Of a stretch of DNA of 64,000 bases, positions 29,262-41,578 are shown in pieces; the stretch's first letter is position 1; each line of letters begins with the position of its first letter. A program made the translations under genes and the position numbers. The notes under the pieces are model-generated. The model was not told the origin of the DNA. It saw only the letters and a program-made list of their open reading frames with translations, and searched no databases. Origin of the DNA: Diphasiastrum complanatum (lineage: Eukaryota > Streptophyta > Lycopodiopsida > Lycopodiales > Lycopodiaceae); NCBI GenBank assembly GCA_029204225.1, contig CM055102.1:45974252-46038251 (forward strand), in the 5' to 3' direction.

Positions 29262-32064
29262 TGTTGTCACAGGTACGGAAGAAAAGCCTGAAGACGACAC
29301 AACTGACTCAAAGTGCAAATTGAAGGATAGTAAAGTTTTCGCGCTTATTATTCTCAATATATCAGACACTCAGATTGGCCACATATTTGAAGCTCAAACT
29401 TCAAAAGAAGTATGGGACATCCTGAGCTCACTATATGATGTGAGGGATGTAACTTCGAAGTTACATATATGAAGAAAATCCTTCACACTAAAGATGTCGA
29501 ACGGTGATTCACTTCAAAACCACATTAACTAGTTTAAGAATATCTTTCAAAAATGATCAAGACACAATCATGACATTTCTTTCAAGCTTGCCCTCTACAT
29601 ATGAAAACTGGGTGATGATCATATCGACACACTCAAATTTGAATCTTACCAAAGTTATCACTATGTTGCTGCAAGAAATATCGAAGAAGTCAAGAGCTTT
29701 GTTGACTTCATCATCTCAAGATCTATATGTCAACAAAGGCTCAAAACAACAGAAGCAAAAAAGTTTTAAACATTTCACAGCAAATCAGAAACTGACGCAT
29801 AGTCAAGAACAATTAGCAAATCCACAATCGAAGAAGAAGATGTTTTGTAAGTATTGCAAACTCACTAATCATGAGATCTAGGATTGTAGGGTATTAAAAG
29901 AAAAGAACACCAACAAGCAACCAGATCAACAGGCGAATGCAGTTACAGCATCTCCTGAACTCGACATGGACAAAGGAGCATTTATGGTCAAAGACCAAAA
30001 AGCACTAATGGATAATTCTTGGTTTCTGGATTTTGGAGCTACTCAACATATGACCAATCATCGTGAGCATTTTCACTCCTATACGCTTGACAGTAGAATA
30101 AGATACGTTCATCTTGGCGACAATAGCACTCACACTATCGAAGGTGAAGGTACTGTGAGATTGAAATTCTAGCACGATCAATTTAAACTACTATTACATG
30201 TTTTGTATGTTCCTAATTTTTCCACAAATTTGTTATCAGTAAGTAGAATCACTGAATTTGGTCATAAGATAGAGTTCGAGTCTGATCAATGTCAAATTAG
30301 CGATAGGACAAGTAAGGTCCTTGTCCTAAACCATGAGGCATGGAAGCTTATATAGATTAGCACATTATTATTTTGATACTAGTCAAGCCTTGAAAACCTT
30401 TGTTCTTGTCAATAAAGCATTACTATGGCATCATCGATTAGGACACATACATGTCTAAATGATCCTAGGCACTTGATCTCGACTGTACATATGACAAAGT
30501 CAACCTGTCTGTCATAGCTGCATCCTTGGAAAGCAGACTAGGATTTCCTTTCGATCGAGTCATAGGCATGAAGCAAAAGATTTGTTAGATGTTGTTCATT
30601 CAGATATATGTGGTCCAATGCAAACTTCGTTGTTGCTAGATGCAAAGTATTTTATTACCTTTATTGATGAATATTCAAGAAGAACAGTTGTTTATTTCAT
30701 TAAGCAGAAATTGGAGGCTTTCAACAAGTTTTGACAATTCAAAGAGGACGCAAAAATCAAACTGGTAAAACAATTAAAGCAATGAGGTTTGTAAATGGGG
30801 GAAAACATATCTCTATCGAATTCAAGGAGTATTGTCTCAACAACGGCATCGAGCAACAATACATTACCTCCTATTCACCTCAGTCGAGTGGTCTTGCTGA
30901 GAGAAAGAACAGAACCTTAGTTGAATCGACAAAGTGCATGTTATCACATGCTACACTTCCGAAGTCCTTATGGGCTGAAGCTGTTTCCACTGCAGCTTAT
31001 ATTCAGAAAAGATGTCCTACTAAAGGTTTCTCAGACAAAACACCGTATAGAGTTTGGATAGGCTCCAAACCTTCTTTATCAAACTTACGAATTTTTGGAT
31101 GTATCACTTATGCGCAAATTCTACATGATCTAAAGAAGAAGCTCGACCTCCAGAGTATCAAGTCTATTTTTCATCAGCTACACTACTTCAGATAAAGCTT
31201 ATAAGTTGTATGATCCTGTCGAGTCGAAGATATTTACTAGTTGTGATGTCATCTTCATCGAAGATCAGTTTATTGACCTCAAAGGTAAAGGCAAAGCTCA
31301 TTTAGTTGAACTACCAGATTCTTCTGGAACATTGAACTTTCAAGTTTCGAAATTGACTATTCCTATTGAAGATCCAAGCTCTTCTACTCTCGATGAACAA
31401 CTTATCAATGGCGAAGATGAAGATGATGATGTTGCAGTTCAGAGAGGCACTCAGTCAGCCCAATTTCGATCTCTGGAAAGAAGCTATGGATAAAGAGTAT
31501 TCATCTCTTATCAAGAACCAGACTTGGACAATCGTCGAATTACCTGCTAGTAGAAATGTAGTTGATTGCAAATAGTTGTTCAAAATCAAGTACAAGGCAG
31601 ATGGAAGTATTGATCGAAGAAAGGCTCAACTTGTAGCGAGAGGATTCTCTCATGTACAGAACATCGACTACACTGAGACCTTCAGTCCAATAGTTAAGCA
31701 TTTTTCTATCAAACTTCTAATGTCATTTGTTGCTGCAGTAGATTTGAAAATACATCAAATGGATGTACAGATAGCATATCTTAATGGAGTCATCGAAGAT
31801 GACATTTACATGGTGCAACCTAAAGGTTACAATATCGAAGGTAAACACAATCATGTGTGTAAACTCCATAAAGTACTTTATGGCTTGAAGCAATCTGCTC
31901 GAGCATGGTTTCAAAGGATCAATACTTTCCTTATTGATCATGGCTACACACCAAGCTCTTCATATTTAAATGTATGCTTCAAGTCAGTGCAACATTTCTT
32001 TATCATTATCACTTTGTATGTGGATGACACATTGCTTTTCAGCAACAATATCAATCTGGATTTG
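29262..32064 (+). pseudogene. Ty1/copia gag-pro-int-RT remnant, truncated at both ends
   Basis: Order: gag (KLKDSKVFALIILNISDTQ, SKEVWDILSSLYDV, then FLSSLPSTYENWV), zinc knuckle FCKYCKLTNHEI*DC with the knuckle His/Cys spacing broken by a stop, protease WFLDFGATQHMTNH (DFGA in place of DSGA), pre-integrase region with many stops, integrase C-part (YSPQSSGLAERKNRTLVE), RT N-part (WKEAMDKEYSSLIKNQTW, ARGFSHVQNIDYTETFSPIVK, MDVQIAYLNGVI, YGLKQSARAWFQRI, LYVDDTLLFS). RT stops just after the catalytic motif, where unrelated AT-rich sequence begins; RNase H and LTR are missing. Its gag matches the minus-strand relic at 56340-57480. Confidence 0.9.
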
Positions 32065-32845
32065 TGGTCATTTTGATAATTGTTTGAGTATGTTATGTAG
32101 GGTTTTTGCTAAAGATATGTAGGAAGTCCAACGATGGACTACATGCATTCACTCTCTCTTTTGAGAGTAAGTTTTTGCTAAAGATTTCACTTTCACATGG
32201 TCAATTTCCTAGTAGCAAAAGTCTTGCCCAATAAAATTTGGATATACTATACATTTGAAGCTAATTATGCTAGCTAATGCTAGCCAAAACAAAAGACAAT
32301 ACGGGCACAATGTGGTGGTAGGTTAAACATTCAAATTAAATAAAGCACAATTTGAACATGTCATTTTTGTTCATTTTTTTTTTCATGTGGTATTAATTCT
32401 TGCATTGCCCACATCTATATAGTACTAATTCATTTCAAATTCCCCAAGCTAATAAAAAGCATTTATCTTCATATGTGTGTTATTGTGCAAAAGTACTAGA
32501 AGCCAATAAGTTTCTATATAAGACCTACAACTATATATGGTTCAAGGAGAAGCATGGAGAGGGTCATGGATGTACACCAACAACAATCAGTTTATTAGAT
32601 AATTAACTATCTTCTTGGGCCTATATAGTAATGGACGTTTCATAATAACAAAAAGCAACCTTATGCATTCTTCTTTTCAAGAACTCAACCCCGTAGAGCC
32701 CACTTGAAACATACAACAATCCCATTTCGTCTCAACAAGCTCCACCATTCTATTTATGCTTTGAGCTGATGACAATCAATGCTATTAGAAACAAGGATGT
32801 TGTTGTTGATTCCAACTATCTCGGAGTGGAGCCCTCCTTTGGGGA
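32065..32845. other. Stretch without recognised genes
   Basis: AT-rich spacer between the truncated copia and repeat R. A short direct repeat TTTTTGCTAAAGAT occurs near 32104 and 32173. Nothing else was recognised. Confidence 0.45.
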
Positions 32846-33843
32846 TATCCTTGTGAGTTGTGAAAGCAATTGGGTATGCTAGATGAAGCTTGATCCTGGA
32901 GATACAATCTCATAAGATGACATTCCCAAAGTTTTGTATATGAGGTCAAAGGAAGCATGGATCTCTACAATAAAGCTACTTTTAGGAATTTTGTTTTTTA
33001 GCACTCCTTATGGATCTCAACCATCAATCTGTCATTGAAAATATCATTGCACTCTCATTTCTTGCACTAGTCAATATTATTCTAAGTATATTTTACTAAT
33101 TCTTAGAAAAGACATATCTCTTATGAGTAGTCCTATTGTCCTCTCACCCAAGAATTTATTATTGATGATATCACTAGCCTCTCACTCTTACAATATCAAT
33201 CAATAGTTGATGTACTCTGCATTATTGATTGTTGATGTGAATTCTCTTCATCTATCAATACTAAAGCCATGTTTGAAGTCTTTGTCTTAGCTAAACATCT
33301 GAATGAATCAAATTGGGAGGCCCTTTGGATCTTGATGTAAATCTTGAATATGATTGCTTATGTGGTTTAGACAATGCACATGTTTGTAGAATCCTTGCAT
33401 ATTAGAAAAACTAGAAGATAAACTAACAACAATAAACTTTTCAAACAAAGCATCCATGCACTATATGACCCAACTATTGGGGACCGTTTGGCTCTACAAG
33501 ATGAGCCTTTCCCCTCGATGCATGAACGACACCTATCAGATTTGAATCAGACTGATATGTCGAATGACTTGAATGATTCTACTTAATCCTAACCTTGAAG
33601 TCATCAGAATTGATGAGATTGATTACATAGACAAACACAAAGTTGTTAGATTGTTAATTGCTAGAGCATTAGGTAGCTCAAACAATTCTATATGGGAGCA
33701 GTATCAAATAAAATGGTTAATTAGAGAAGCATACACTCATACTGACATAAATCTGAATGCAATAAGACAATGGATTGATTTAGCAAGTAATAGGTACACG
33801 TGAGTTGAAATAACAAGCACAAAATAGTTGCAATGATAACGGC
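32846..33843. repeat. Dispersed repeat R, copy B, left part
   Basis: It matches 2083-3600 of copy A but lacks about 540 bases (junction near 33295). It is interrupted after 33843 by the element 33844-40187 and resumes at 40188. A 76-codon frame (33573-33803) is open here and broken in copy A; no family was recognised. Confidence 0.7.
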
Positions 33844-34790
33844 TGTTGACAGATCCCCTACTCTAGAGGACCTGTTGTTTACTCGTTTCTCTGATTCTTT
33901 CTACTTCTTCAGAACCATTTCTGCCTGTCACCAGGCTTAAAGTCTTTCGTTAGATGTCTTCTTGATTTAACAATGCCAACCCAGGCAGAAGGGACAAAGT
34001 GTTGTTTTAGTATTTTCTTTATGTCCTGCCTGTCAGAGGACAACTCAGGGACGTCGCTCTTGAACGCACTTACATTCTACATGGATGCAAGCCAAGAACG
34101 CTCATTCACAGATCATCATACAAACCAATGAACATTCTATAGATTCTACAGCTACCTACACTTAAAACGGACTGAAATCAGAGCCTACACTACATTAACA
34201 CTAAACTACCTTGCATAAATTGACAAAACAAGAAACAAGAAACTAATCTACAACATGTTAGAAGTCCAAGAATCAAGAAACCAACCAGCCTTTTGATTGT
34301 TGGACATCCCAAGAACATCAAGAACTGGATTGTAGCATCAAACTCATGGAAAATCTTCTTATTAAGCATGGAGTAGATACAATGCAAAAACTTCTCACAA
34401 AGAGGAAGTCTCTTAAATAAGCAAGAGAGCTCCTTAGGTGGCATCCTAGTGGAATTTCGACATTTCACAAATTACAAGTGGAATATTGCTCTCCACTAGA
34501 GGTCACCATCAAAAGGTGGCTCACTCTACTTTCTTTAAGAGGGGTCTACTTGCATTTATTGCATTTGCTTGGAAATACTAGTTCCTACACGGTCATTCCA
34601 TCTTTCGAGATTCACCATGAGGCTTACATAGTTCTTACTTGTTTTTCCTAGCTAGTATTTCTTGGCTCTCATACTCGGCTCTCAGTCTTCATTAGTCTTG
34701 TTTTCTTAGAGACCTCCTCGGTCTAAGGTGAGAGGTGCTCTTGAGTTGCTCTGTCCGAGTATCTTGGAGATTCGTCAGAATCACCCAACA
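33844..34790 (-). repeat. 3' LTR of the pol-less element
   Basis: The plus-strand ends are TGTTGACAG and TCACCCAACA. It is 947 bp and lacks an internal stretch of about 220 bases found in the other LTR. Confidence 0.85.
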
Positions 34791-34803
34791 TTATCCCACC
34801 CCT
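34791..34803 (-). other. Polypurine tract of the pol-less element
   Basis: On the minus strand it reads AGGGGTGGGATAA immediately before the LTR start TGTTGGG. This confirms the minus orientation. Confidence 0.75.
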
Positions 34804-35279
34804 AATGTGTTGCAAGACCCACTGCAACTCATATTGGATGATCTCGTTCTGCTTTGTATTGACATCTTCGATCGTCACTTGGAAAAGCGTAGATCCTAGT
34901 TCGCTTACATAAAACCAAGTGCTTATTGTCGCCAGTTTTTATCACAAAAAATCTCTTTCACGAATTTCCACGATTGGATTAGAATGTCTTATTGCTATAG
35001 GTGGTTGACATTCTCAAAATTGGAGAGCTCCCAACAACTTGCATGCTCGAGTGCTTTCCTCATGTCTCTTTGTTTAGTCACTTGTATCTATCATTGATGG
35101 TTTCATCTTTGGTTTCTTGGCAGATTCCATCTTTGGTTTCTTCTGGGAGGTCTGTATCCTCCATTTACCTCTGGGTGTTTCCGTGGTTCTTCTCTCAGTT
35201 GAAGTCCTAGTCTCAAGGAAAACCTTTGATCTGCAGGTTGCACAAACTTTGGTTATCAGTCTCAAGGGGATGGACTCAT

Positions 35280-36140
35280 CATAAAAAATTTGGTGGTAGA
35301 AACAGTTTTGGATGGACGGTTTGGTAATGGTGAGGAAACATGATGAAGTCTTGGTGACAAGGTGAAGGAACCGATAGTTCTACAATTGCAGCCTTGGACC
35401 CTTGCAATGTCGAGCTTCTACCACCACTTGCTGGATGAGGAGCCCGTTTTATTTTGCAGGTTCACGAATGTCTTCATCTTTCATTTTTCTGCAGCTCTTT
35501 CTTTTGATCCGTTACTTTTGGATCTCTTTGGGCTTCATAAGAGGGGATTCAACTATCATTGCTCCAGAGAGTTTCTTTTGATCAAGGTTGATCTGACTCA
35601 TCTGTTGCTTAGGTTTTGTCCTTTCCTCTTCAGCTTCCTGGATCTTTCTTTTTATTTCTTCTAGTTGTTTCGCCTGCTTTTGTAGGTCTTTTTTGGCTGA
35701 ACAACCAATATAGGTGGTAGTTGGTCTCCATAAGACACTTGCAATGATCTATCAGCTGCTTCGGTAAGACTATCAAAAACTAGGAATTTCTTAGAAGAAC
35801 AGTAAACTGATGATAAACAAACAGATGGAAGGGAGGGTGGTGGTGACAACGGTAGATGGTGTGGATGATAGACATGAGAATGGGCGCAGAAGTATGGCAA
35901 GAGGTTGGTTGAAGAAGGAGACTGATTTTCCAATGCTTGTGTTTCTCTTTCTGAAGGATCTTCCTCGTGACTGGGGTACTTCTTCTGATCGAGTCGCTTT
36001 GGATTGCCCATCTGTCTTCTTAGCCTTGTCATTGTCGACTTTGGGTTTGTGACCTTGGCTGTTGACCTTGCTGGTGTTGTTGCTGGCAGCGTAACTGCTC
36101 CAGTGGATCCAAGCAAATCCACTCTCTCCCCCCCCCCCAA
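35280..36140 (-). pseudogene. Accessory ORF remnant (copy iii)
   Basis: On the minus strand there is a Pro-rich segment (PHHLPLSPPPSLPS), then LTEAADRSLQVS and, one frame over, ETNYHLYWLFSQ, matching LSEAAKRL and EANYHIHWLISQ of copy i. Next come a Lys/Glu/Gln-rich coiled-coil-like stretch (LEEIKRKIQEAEEER) and ESPLMKPKEIQK, matching APLIKPEDIQ of copy i. Order and spacing agree with the other copies. The C-terminal FWD...LYYRAA domain was not found; sequence between here and the PPT is unclear. Frameshifts and stops are present. Confidence 0.62.
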
Positions 36141-36162
36141 AAAAAAAAAAAAAAAAAAAAAA
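36128..36162. repeat. C10-A25 homopolymer run
   Basis: About ten C followed by about 25 A, directly upstream (on the minus strand) of the accessory-ORF remnant. Confidence 0.95.
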
Positions 36163-37133
36163 TCTATTGGTGGGGATGTTGTTGCTGGTGACTGTTCATG
36201 CTCAAGATTGGATCAACGTGTGGAACACGTAGTTGAAATTCGTTGAACATGTGACTGGACTAAAGATTGAACAAATTTTAACTAAATTTGTTTCGATCTT
36301 GCTGTAGTTGACTCAAAGAATAATATGGAAATGAGGTGCAGGAATCAACTCTAACTTGTCATGGATTTTTTATAGTTTTCCAAAATTTGAAACTGTTGTA
36401 CATGGTAATCTGAAGATAGATAGATGAATGAAAATGTGTTCTGGAGATGCTCTATAGAAGACTCTCATGCAATAGCTATTCCTCATGCAAAAATCAATCA
36501 CACAAAATAGGTGAAGAGAAACAAGGAAATAAACAAATGTTACAGAGAGTTGAGAACTCTATAGCACTTGTTGAACAAAACTTGCATTCATCAACATTGA
36601 TAATGTACCTTGATAGTTGCAATATTTCAGTTGTTTTGTAGAGTAATGTGACTTACTCTAACGTGCCCTTGTCAAAACAAGACAGGGTTGGTTACACTAA
36701 ATCTACCATCATTGATAGCAGATGTTGTAAGATATAGCTTGAGATGCAGGTATGATTGAGGTACTATGTCCTGAGGACCTCTTTGAACAAGAGATTCAGA
36801 ACCGAATCTCTATCTGGATTTCCAAATCCGAGAAATATTGTGTATTGGCACATTGGAAATCTTATCAGCATGTTGAAAGACAAATAGATTTGAGGTTGTA
36901 AAAGGGGAGAAAAACTGTCAATTCCCTGTGGAGGTTGCTCTTGGTTGGACATTGTAGCAGATGATGGAATATCGGTTTTACTTTCTTTCGACAAGGACTC
37001 ATTTCAGATTGTCTTTTTGCATTATGGCACTGGCGTATTGGACGGTGATGTAGAAGTTTATAAGAAACTTCTCGATCGAGCAGCAGGTTTAATTGTTGGT
37101 TGCTATGGTGCTCATGTTGTTGTCGTGAAAATC
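36163..37133 (-). other. Interior of the pol-less element between gag and accessory ORF
   Basis: About 1 kb occupying the place where pol would be. Frames are short and no RT, RNase H or integrase motif is readable. Probably the scar of pol loss plus spacer. Confidence 0.5.
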
Positions 37134-38387
37134 CTATTGTGATTCATAACTGACGTGACGGGCAGGTAGGATCTTAGCGTGTTGCTTTGGACAGTCTTTG
37201 AAACTGTGTTTTCTTATACAGTCGGGACACTCAAGATGGTACTTGGTCTTGACTGGACAATCAACCATGAAGTGGCCAGTTTCACCACAGATGAAGCATC
37301 TGGTGTGTAGTGGCCCTTGTATAACTGCATAGCCATCTTGTATGGCTAGTGGGTCTGGACTTTCTGATGGATAGTCAGGATAAGGCAAGGCATTTCCAGA
37401 TTGGGATGGGTGTTCTTCATATTGTTGAACTATATGTGCTTGGATAGGTCAATATGAAGGACAAGCATCAACAAGATGCGTAGTCCGGCAATGTGGGCAC
37501 CATATTGTTTTTCGTCTATAAGGTACATGTGCAAGGTTTGACTAAGATTTCCAAAGCTGATCTCGGGTGTCCTCGATCGGCTTTGACTCATGGACAGGAG
37601 CACATGGTGCTCTTCTTTCTCTAGATTCATCAATATCTGATCCTTCGTCCTATTCCTTGATGGCATCAGACATAGCTAACTTTAGGCTCGTATATTCATC
37701 ATTGGATTTAAGCTCGCGTCTAATCCATCTTGGAAGACCGACTAAGAACCAAATGATGAGCATCTGTTCAGAGGGCTGTTCTTGTACTTGACTTTTGAGA
37801 CATTTGAAATGCTCAATATAGTCTCGTACTCGTTCGTCTTTTGTCATTTTGATATTACTTAGCTTGACAAAAAGGCTTTCTTTTAAGCGAAATGGCTTGA
37901 AGCGTTTGATAAAGGCCTCCTTCAAGAGTGACCAGTCACGTTTATCTTAACGATCAAGGTTAAAAAACCATTCTTGTGCACGATCGATCATGGTCATCGA
38001 GAAGAGTTGAATCATGGTGTCGGGTGATGTCTCGCCATATACATCACATGCATTCTCAAAGATTTGCAAAAATCTTTGAGGGTCCGAACTACCGTCAAAC
38101 TTTGGTAGATCTAGCTTGGGTGTACGTCTTTCAAGATGAGCTCCGTGGGTAGCAAGGACTCCATTAAGGTTGGTTCTGGCCTGTGAGGGGTCAACATCAT
38201 AAAAACGGGGTCGTGCGTGTGAAGACTCAGCTCTATTAGGTTCTTGTCCATTGAACGGGTTTGTGGATGGCTCTTGGAGTTCGGCTCTCATTCGGTAGAA
38301 CCTATGACGTTTGACCTGTTCAACTTCAAGGGACCTGATCTCATATGGATAATCGTCTGGGACTTGAGGATTGTTTTGTTGGTCCAT
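37134..38387 (-). pseudogene. Gag with four in-frame stops
   Basis: A single frame runs from ATG at 38387 (MDQQNNPQVPDDY) to TAG at 37134-37136, about 418 codons, broken by four stops (the first TAA at 37947-37949, the next TAG at 37650-37652). Content: acidic/polar N-terminus, LDLPKFDGSSDPQRFLQIFENAC, WSLLKEAFIKRFKPF, VRDYIEHFKCLK, FLVGLP, then two Cys/His zinc modules (CPHCRTTHLVDACP; CFICGETGHFMVDCP) and ECPDCIRKHSFKDCP. The gypsy gag at 43124-45195 has matching blocks (RFLQVFDNAC, LKDALIKRFKPS, YIERFKHLK, FLVGLP, CPICSQHHTANECP). All four stops can be explained by single C-to-T or G-to-A changes, as expected of decay by cytosine methylation. Confidence 0.85.
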
Positions 38388-39003
38388 TGGGTACTGGGGT
38401 ATGAGTTGCTGGTGTTTTGGATTTTATAGGATTTTTGGTGTTTTCAATTTTTTAGGTTTTTTGGTGTTTTTTGGATTTTTTAGGGTGTTGAAGGAAGTGA
38501 AGGTGGAGACTCAGTATAAAAAGGGCTTTCTATTGGTATGAGTGTTGTTTTTTGAAAAAAATTTGATATTCATGCCGTTTTTTTTTTTTCAGTCTCGAAG
38601 GTGTTGGGAAGATGGTGGTTCGGTCAAAATGGCAATCAGAGGTGCTGATCAAAAGTTATGGTCTGGTTGAGATTGGGTGTTAATTGCTCCGGTCAAAATT
38701 TGATCAGCTTGTTCTGGTCAAGATTTGATCTGATTGCTTCAGTTGAGATCTGATTGAGATTTCAGCGTGCAGAACGGGAGGAGCGCGAGCTTGAATAAAA
38801 TCGAATCCAGGTCTGTGAGTATGTTTGTTGACAAGTGATTGGCGAGGCTAACAGCTCGTGGATTTGGGAATGATGTAGCCAACGATGTGGCTCTGGTCAG
38901 TGTGTAAAACTCAGATTTGTTTAAAGAATTGGAATGTTGTTGTAGGGATCTGATTGTGAACAAGGTTGTAGGATTTTGATGTAGAAGGTGTTGGAGTTCA
39001 CTG
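38388..39003 (-). other. Leader of the pol-less element
   Basis: About 615 bases between PBS and gag start, T- and A-rich, with repeated 'tttttggtgtttt' near 38425-38480. No coding frame was recognised. Confidence 0.5.
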
Positions 39004-39016
39004 GGCAACGATGTCA
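39004..39016 (-). other. Decayed primer-binding site
   Basis: On the minus strand it reads TGACATCGTTGCC, two bases after the LTR. It differs from the common plant gypsy PBS TGGCGCCGTTGCC by three transitions only, all of C-to-T or G-to-A type. Confidence 0.65.
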
Positions 39017-39018
39017 AA

Positions 39019-40187
39019 TGTTGACAAATCCCCTGCTCCAGAGGACCTGTTGTTTACTCATTTCTCTGATTCTTTCTACTTGTTCAGAACTGTTTCTGCC
39101 TGTTACCAGGCTTAAAGGCATTCGTTAGATGTCTTCTTGATTTAACAATGCCAACCCAGGCAGAAGAGACAAACTGTCGTTTTAGTATTTTCTTTATGTC
39201 CTGCCTGTCAGTGGACAACTCAGGGACGTCGTTGTTGAATGCACTTACATTCTACATGGATGCAAGCCAAGAATGCTCATTCACAGATCAGCATACAAAC
39301 CAATGAACGTTCTATAGATTCTACAGCTACCTACACTTAAAACGGACTGAAATCAGAGCCTACACTACATTAACACTGAACTAGCTTGTATAAATTGACA
39401 AAACAAGAAACAAGAAACTAATCTACAACATGTTAGAAGTCCAAGAATCAAGAAACCAACCAGCCTTTTGATTGTTGGACATCCCAAGAACATTAAGAAC
39501 TGGTTTGTATAGAGATATGCAAGAATCACACCACAGATCCAGCCTATTTAGTTTACTTGAATGCTGGATCCTACATTAATCCACAAGAAAACAAGAAATC
39601 TAATCCACAACTAGGAAAACAAGAAAACTAATCCACTCTAAATCCACAACCACACACAATATGAATGGAAGGGCATGATCATAGGGGCATCACTCAAGAA
39701 AACCATCATGATCAAGGAGCTTAGTGTAGCCTCAAACTCATGGAAAATCTTCTTATTAGGCATGGAGTAGATACAATGCAAAAGCTTCTCTTCACAAAGA
39801 GGGAGTCTCTTAAATAAGCAAGAGAGCTCCTTAGGTGGCATCCTAGTGGAATTTCCACATTTCACAAATTACAAGTGGAATATTGCTCTCCACTAGAGGT
39901 CACCATCAAAAGGTGGCTCACTCTACTTTCTTTAAGAGGGGTCTACTTGCATTTATTGCATTTGCTTAGAAATACTAGTTCCTACATGGTCATTCCATCT
40001 TCCGGGATTCACCATGAGACTTACACAGTTCTTACTTGTTTTTCCTAGCTAGTATTTCTCGGCTCTCATACTCGGCTCTCAGTCTTCATTAGTCTCGTCT
40101 TCTCAGAGACCTCCTCGGTCTAAGGTGAGAGGTGCTCTTGAGTTGCTCTGTCCGAGTATCTCGGGGATTCGTCAGAATCACCCAACA
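39019..40187 (-). repeat. 5' LTR of the pol-less element
   Basis: 1169 bp with plus-strand ends TGTTGACAA and ATCACCCAACA. It contains about 220 bases (roughly 39503-39725) missing in its partner. Apart from that the two LTRs are close to collinear. Confidence 0.85.
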
Positions 40188-40405
40188 ACCGCATACTCAA
40201 AACTAACTTTGGTTCTATGGCAACTTTGATTATTCTAAGATCATTTGATAGCTTACTGACTCTCTGTCAGTTTAATCGATGTAATAACATCTACAATATA
40301 TGCTTCAAATCAATTCACAATACTTGATCGATTGACTTGCTTGATTGATGCTTATTGAATTTGCATATCTTGATAAGCTATACATTTGTTTAGATATATA
40401 CAAGT
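40188..40405. repeat. Dispersed repeat R, copy B, right part
   Basis: It continues the sequence interrupted at 33843 and matches about 3600-3815 of copy A. The match stops near TAGATATATACAA. Confidence 0.7.
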
Positions 40406-40424
40406 ATAAACACGTTGAGCTATG

Positions 40425-40881
40425 TTGTCTGATATGGGTCTTGGCGACGTTCATTGATGTCACTATCCAGGTCAACAGGTGTCATGGCTATCGCTCTCTA
40501 GACATGCGATGATCGTACTTGCTGTCATTTTCAAAATAGTTGCACAATGGTAACTAGCTTTATTCAGAGTGGTACAATAATAATTTAGATAGTCAACAAT
40601 TGTCAATTTGAGTTGGAGTTGAGGTTGACAAAGGTTTGAATTCTCGATTCAATAGTTGTTCAAATCGGTCATTTGATCCTCTGCCGATAGCCAATAGTCG
40701 ATAGTCGATAGTCGACACTCCTTTGATAATTTGACTGTCGAGGCTCCTTCAATAGTTTGATTGTTGCATAGATACTTGTTTGTGATTCCCATGTATTCCT
40801 GTAGACTTTGCGACAATGCAAGTGAATATGCAGCAACATGAATGAATCTAGAAGGGAGAGAAGGAACAAGTCCAACACCAA
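40425..40881 (-). repeat. LTR-like block related to the one ending at 28753
   Basis: On the minus strand it begins TGTTGGACTTGTTCC and aligns with the 28400-28753 LTR over the CATTGTCGCAAAGTCTACA region. It interrupts copia sequence right after LWHKRL. No target duplication was recognised, so the left end is a guess. Confidence 0.4.
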
Positions 40882-41573
40882 CCTCTTATGCCACAACTAC
40901 ACCAAAAATAGTCCTTGACTAACATTCATAGCACACCCGTCATGAGACACAAAAGCATCTAGCTTTTAAGATCTACTATATTTCATGCCCTTTCCTCTTA
41001 AATTATCGAGAAGCATTATAATCAATTCTACGTGATGGCTACTTTTTACTATTTGTCATAAATTTATCAAATTTCTACCATAAGTAGGAACACAAAACAA
41101 ACCTTCAAGTCTTGATCTTTTGCCACCATATATGATTACAGGTGCACTACCTGTACCCTCAATCATGCATTCACCAACATTTGATGTTTAGATGACTTTC
41201 TTTGAACCATTAAATATAGATATGGAAGAAAAAAACTCTTTATGACTAATCATGTGTGAACTAGCTTGACTATCTTTCCACCATGGATCCAATGTAGCGT
41301 CACATGACATAAGACTTAAAGACATTGTTATTGAACTCTCATAGATGTCATCAAGTTTAAAACTCCTTGTCACCTTTCTCTAGCCAAGCTTCTTATAATC
41401 AAAGCAATCTACCTATGACCTATCTCTCTTCCTTTGAAAAGAAGATGTAGTACCTTCTTCTTTGGGTATGAACCTATGATTTTTCACCATCACTTGACTT
41501 GTCTTTTCCACCATCATCTTGTTTGATGTTTCTGGATATGCCTCCTCTTGTCTTCATGTTGTCAATTCTATCA
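40882..41573 (-). pseudogene. Minus-strand Ty1/copia protease and pre-integrase relic
   Basis: On the minus strand: the protease site DPWWKDSQASSHMISH (DSQA where DSGA is usual), then SKKVI, a LEGLFCVPTYGRNLI stretch (the usual LxxVLYVPxxxxNLL of copia), then LWHKRL of the pre-integrase domain. Stops interrupt it. Its 5' part continues on the other side of the gypsy element at 54319, since removing that element and one copy of CCTTG joins the two. Confidence 0.7.
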
Positions 41574-41578
41574 CCTTG

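Larger units (their letters stand above)
33844..40187 (-). mobile_element. Pol-less LTR retrotransposon with gag and accessory ORF (TR-GAG-like)
   Basis: A 6.3-kb element in minus orientation: 5' LTR 39019-40187, decayed PBS, leader, gag with stops 38387-37134, about 1 kb of unclear sequence, accessory-ORF remnant 36140-35280, PPT, 3' LTR 33844-34790. The flanks are ACGGC (33839-33843) and ACCGC (40188-40192), probably a 5-bp target duplication with one change. Flanking sequence on both sides is repeat R, and copy A gives the unoccupied version. RT, RNase H and integrase are absent. Gag architecture, PBS type and accessory ORF resemble those of the gypsy element at 41579-54313, a plausible source of enzymes (inference). 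Confidence 0.8.

Noticed and set aside
33573-33803. 76-codon frame in repeat R as a gene
   Set aside because: Broken in the other copy and matches no family I know.
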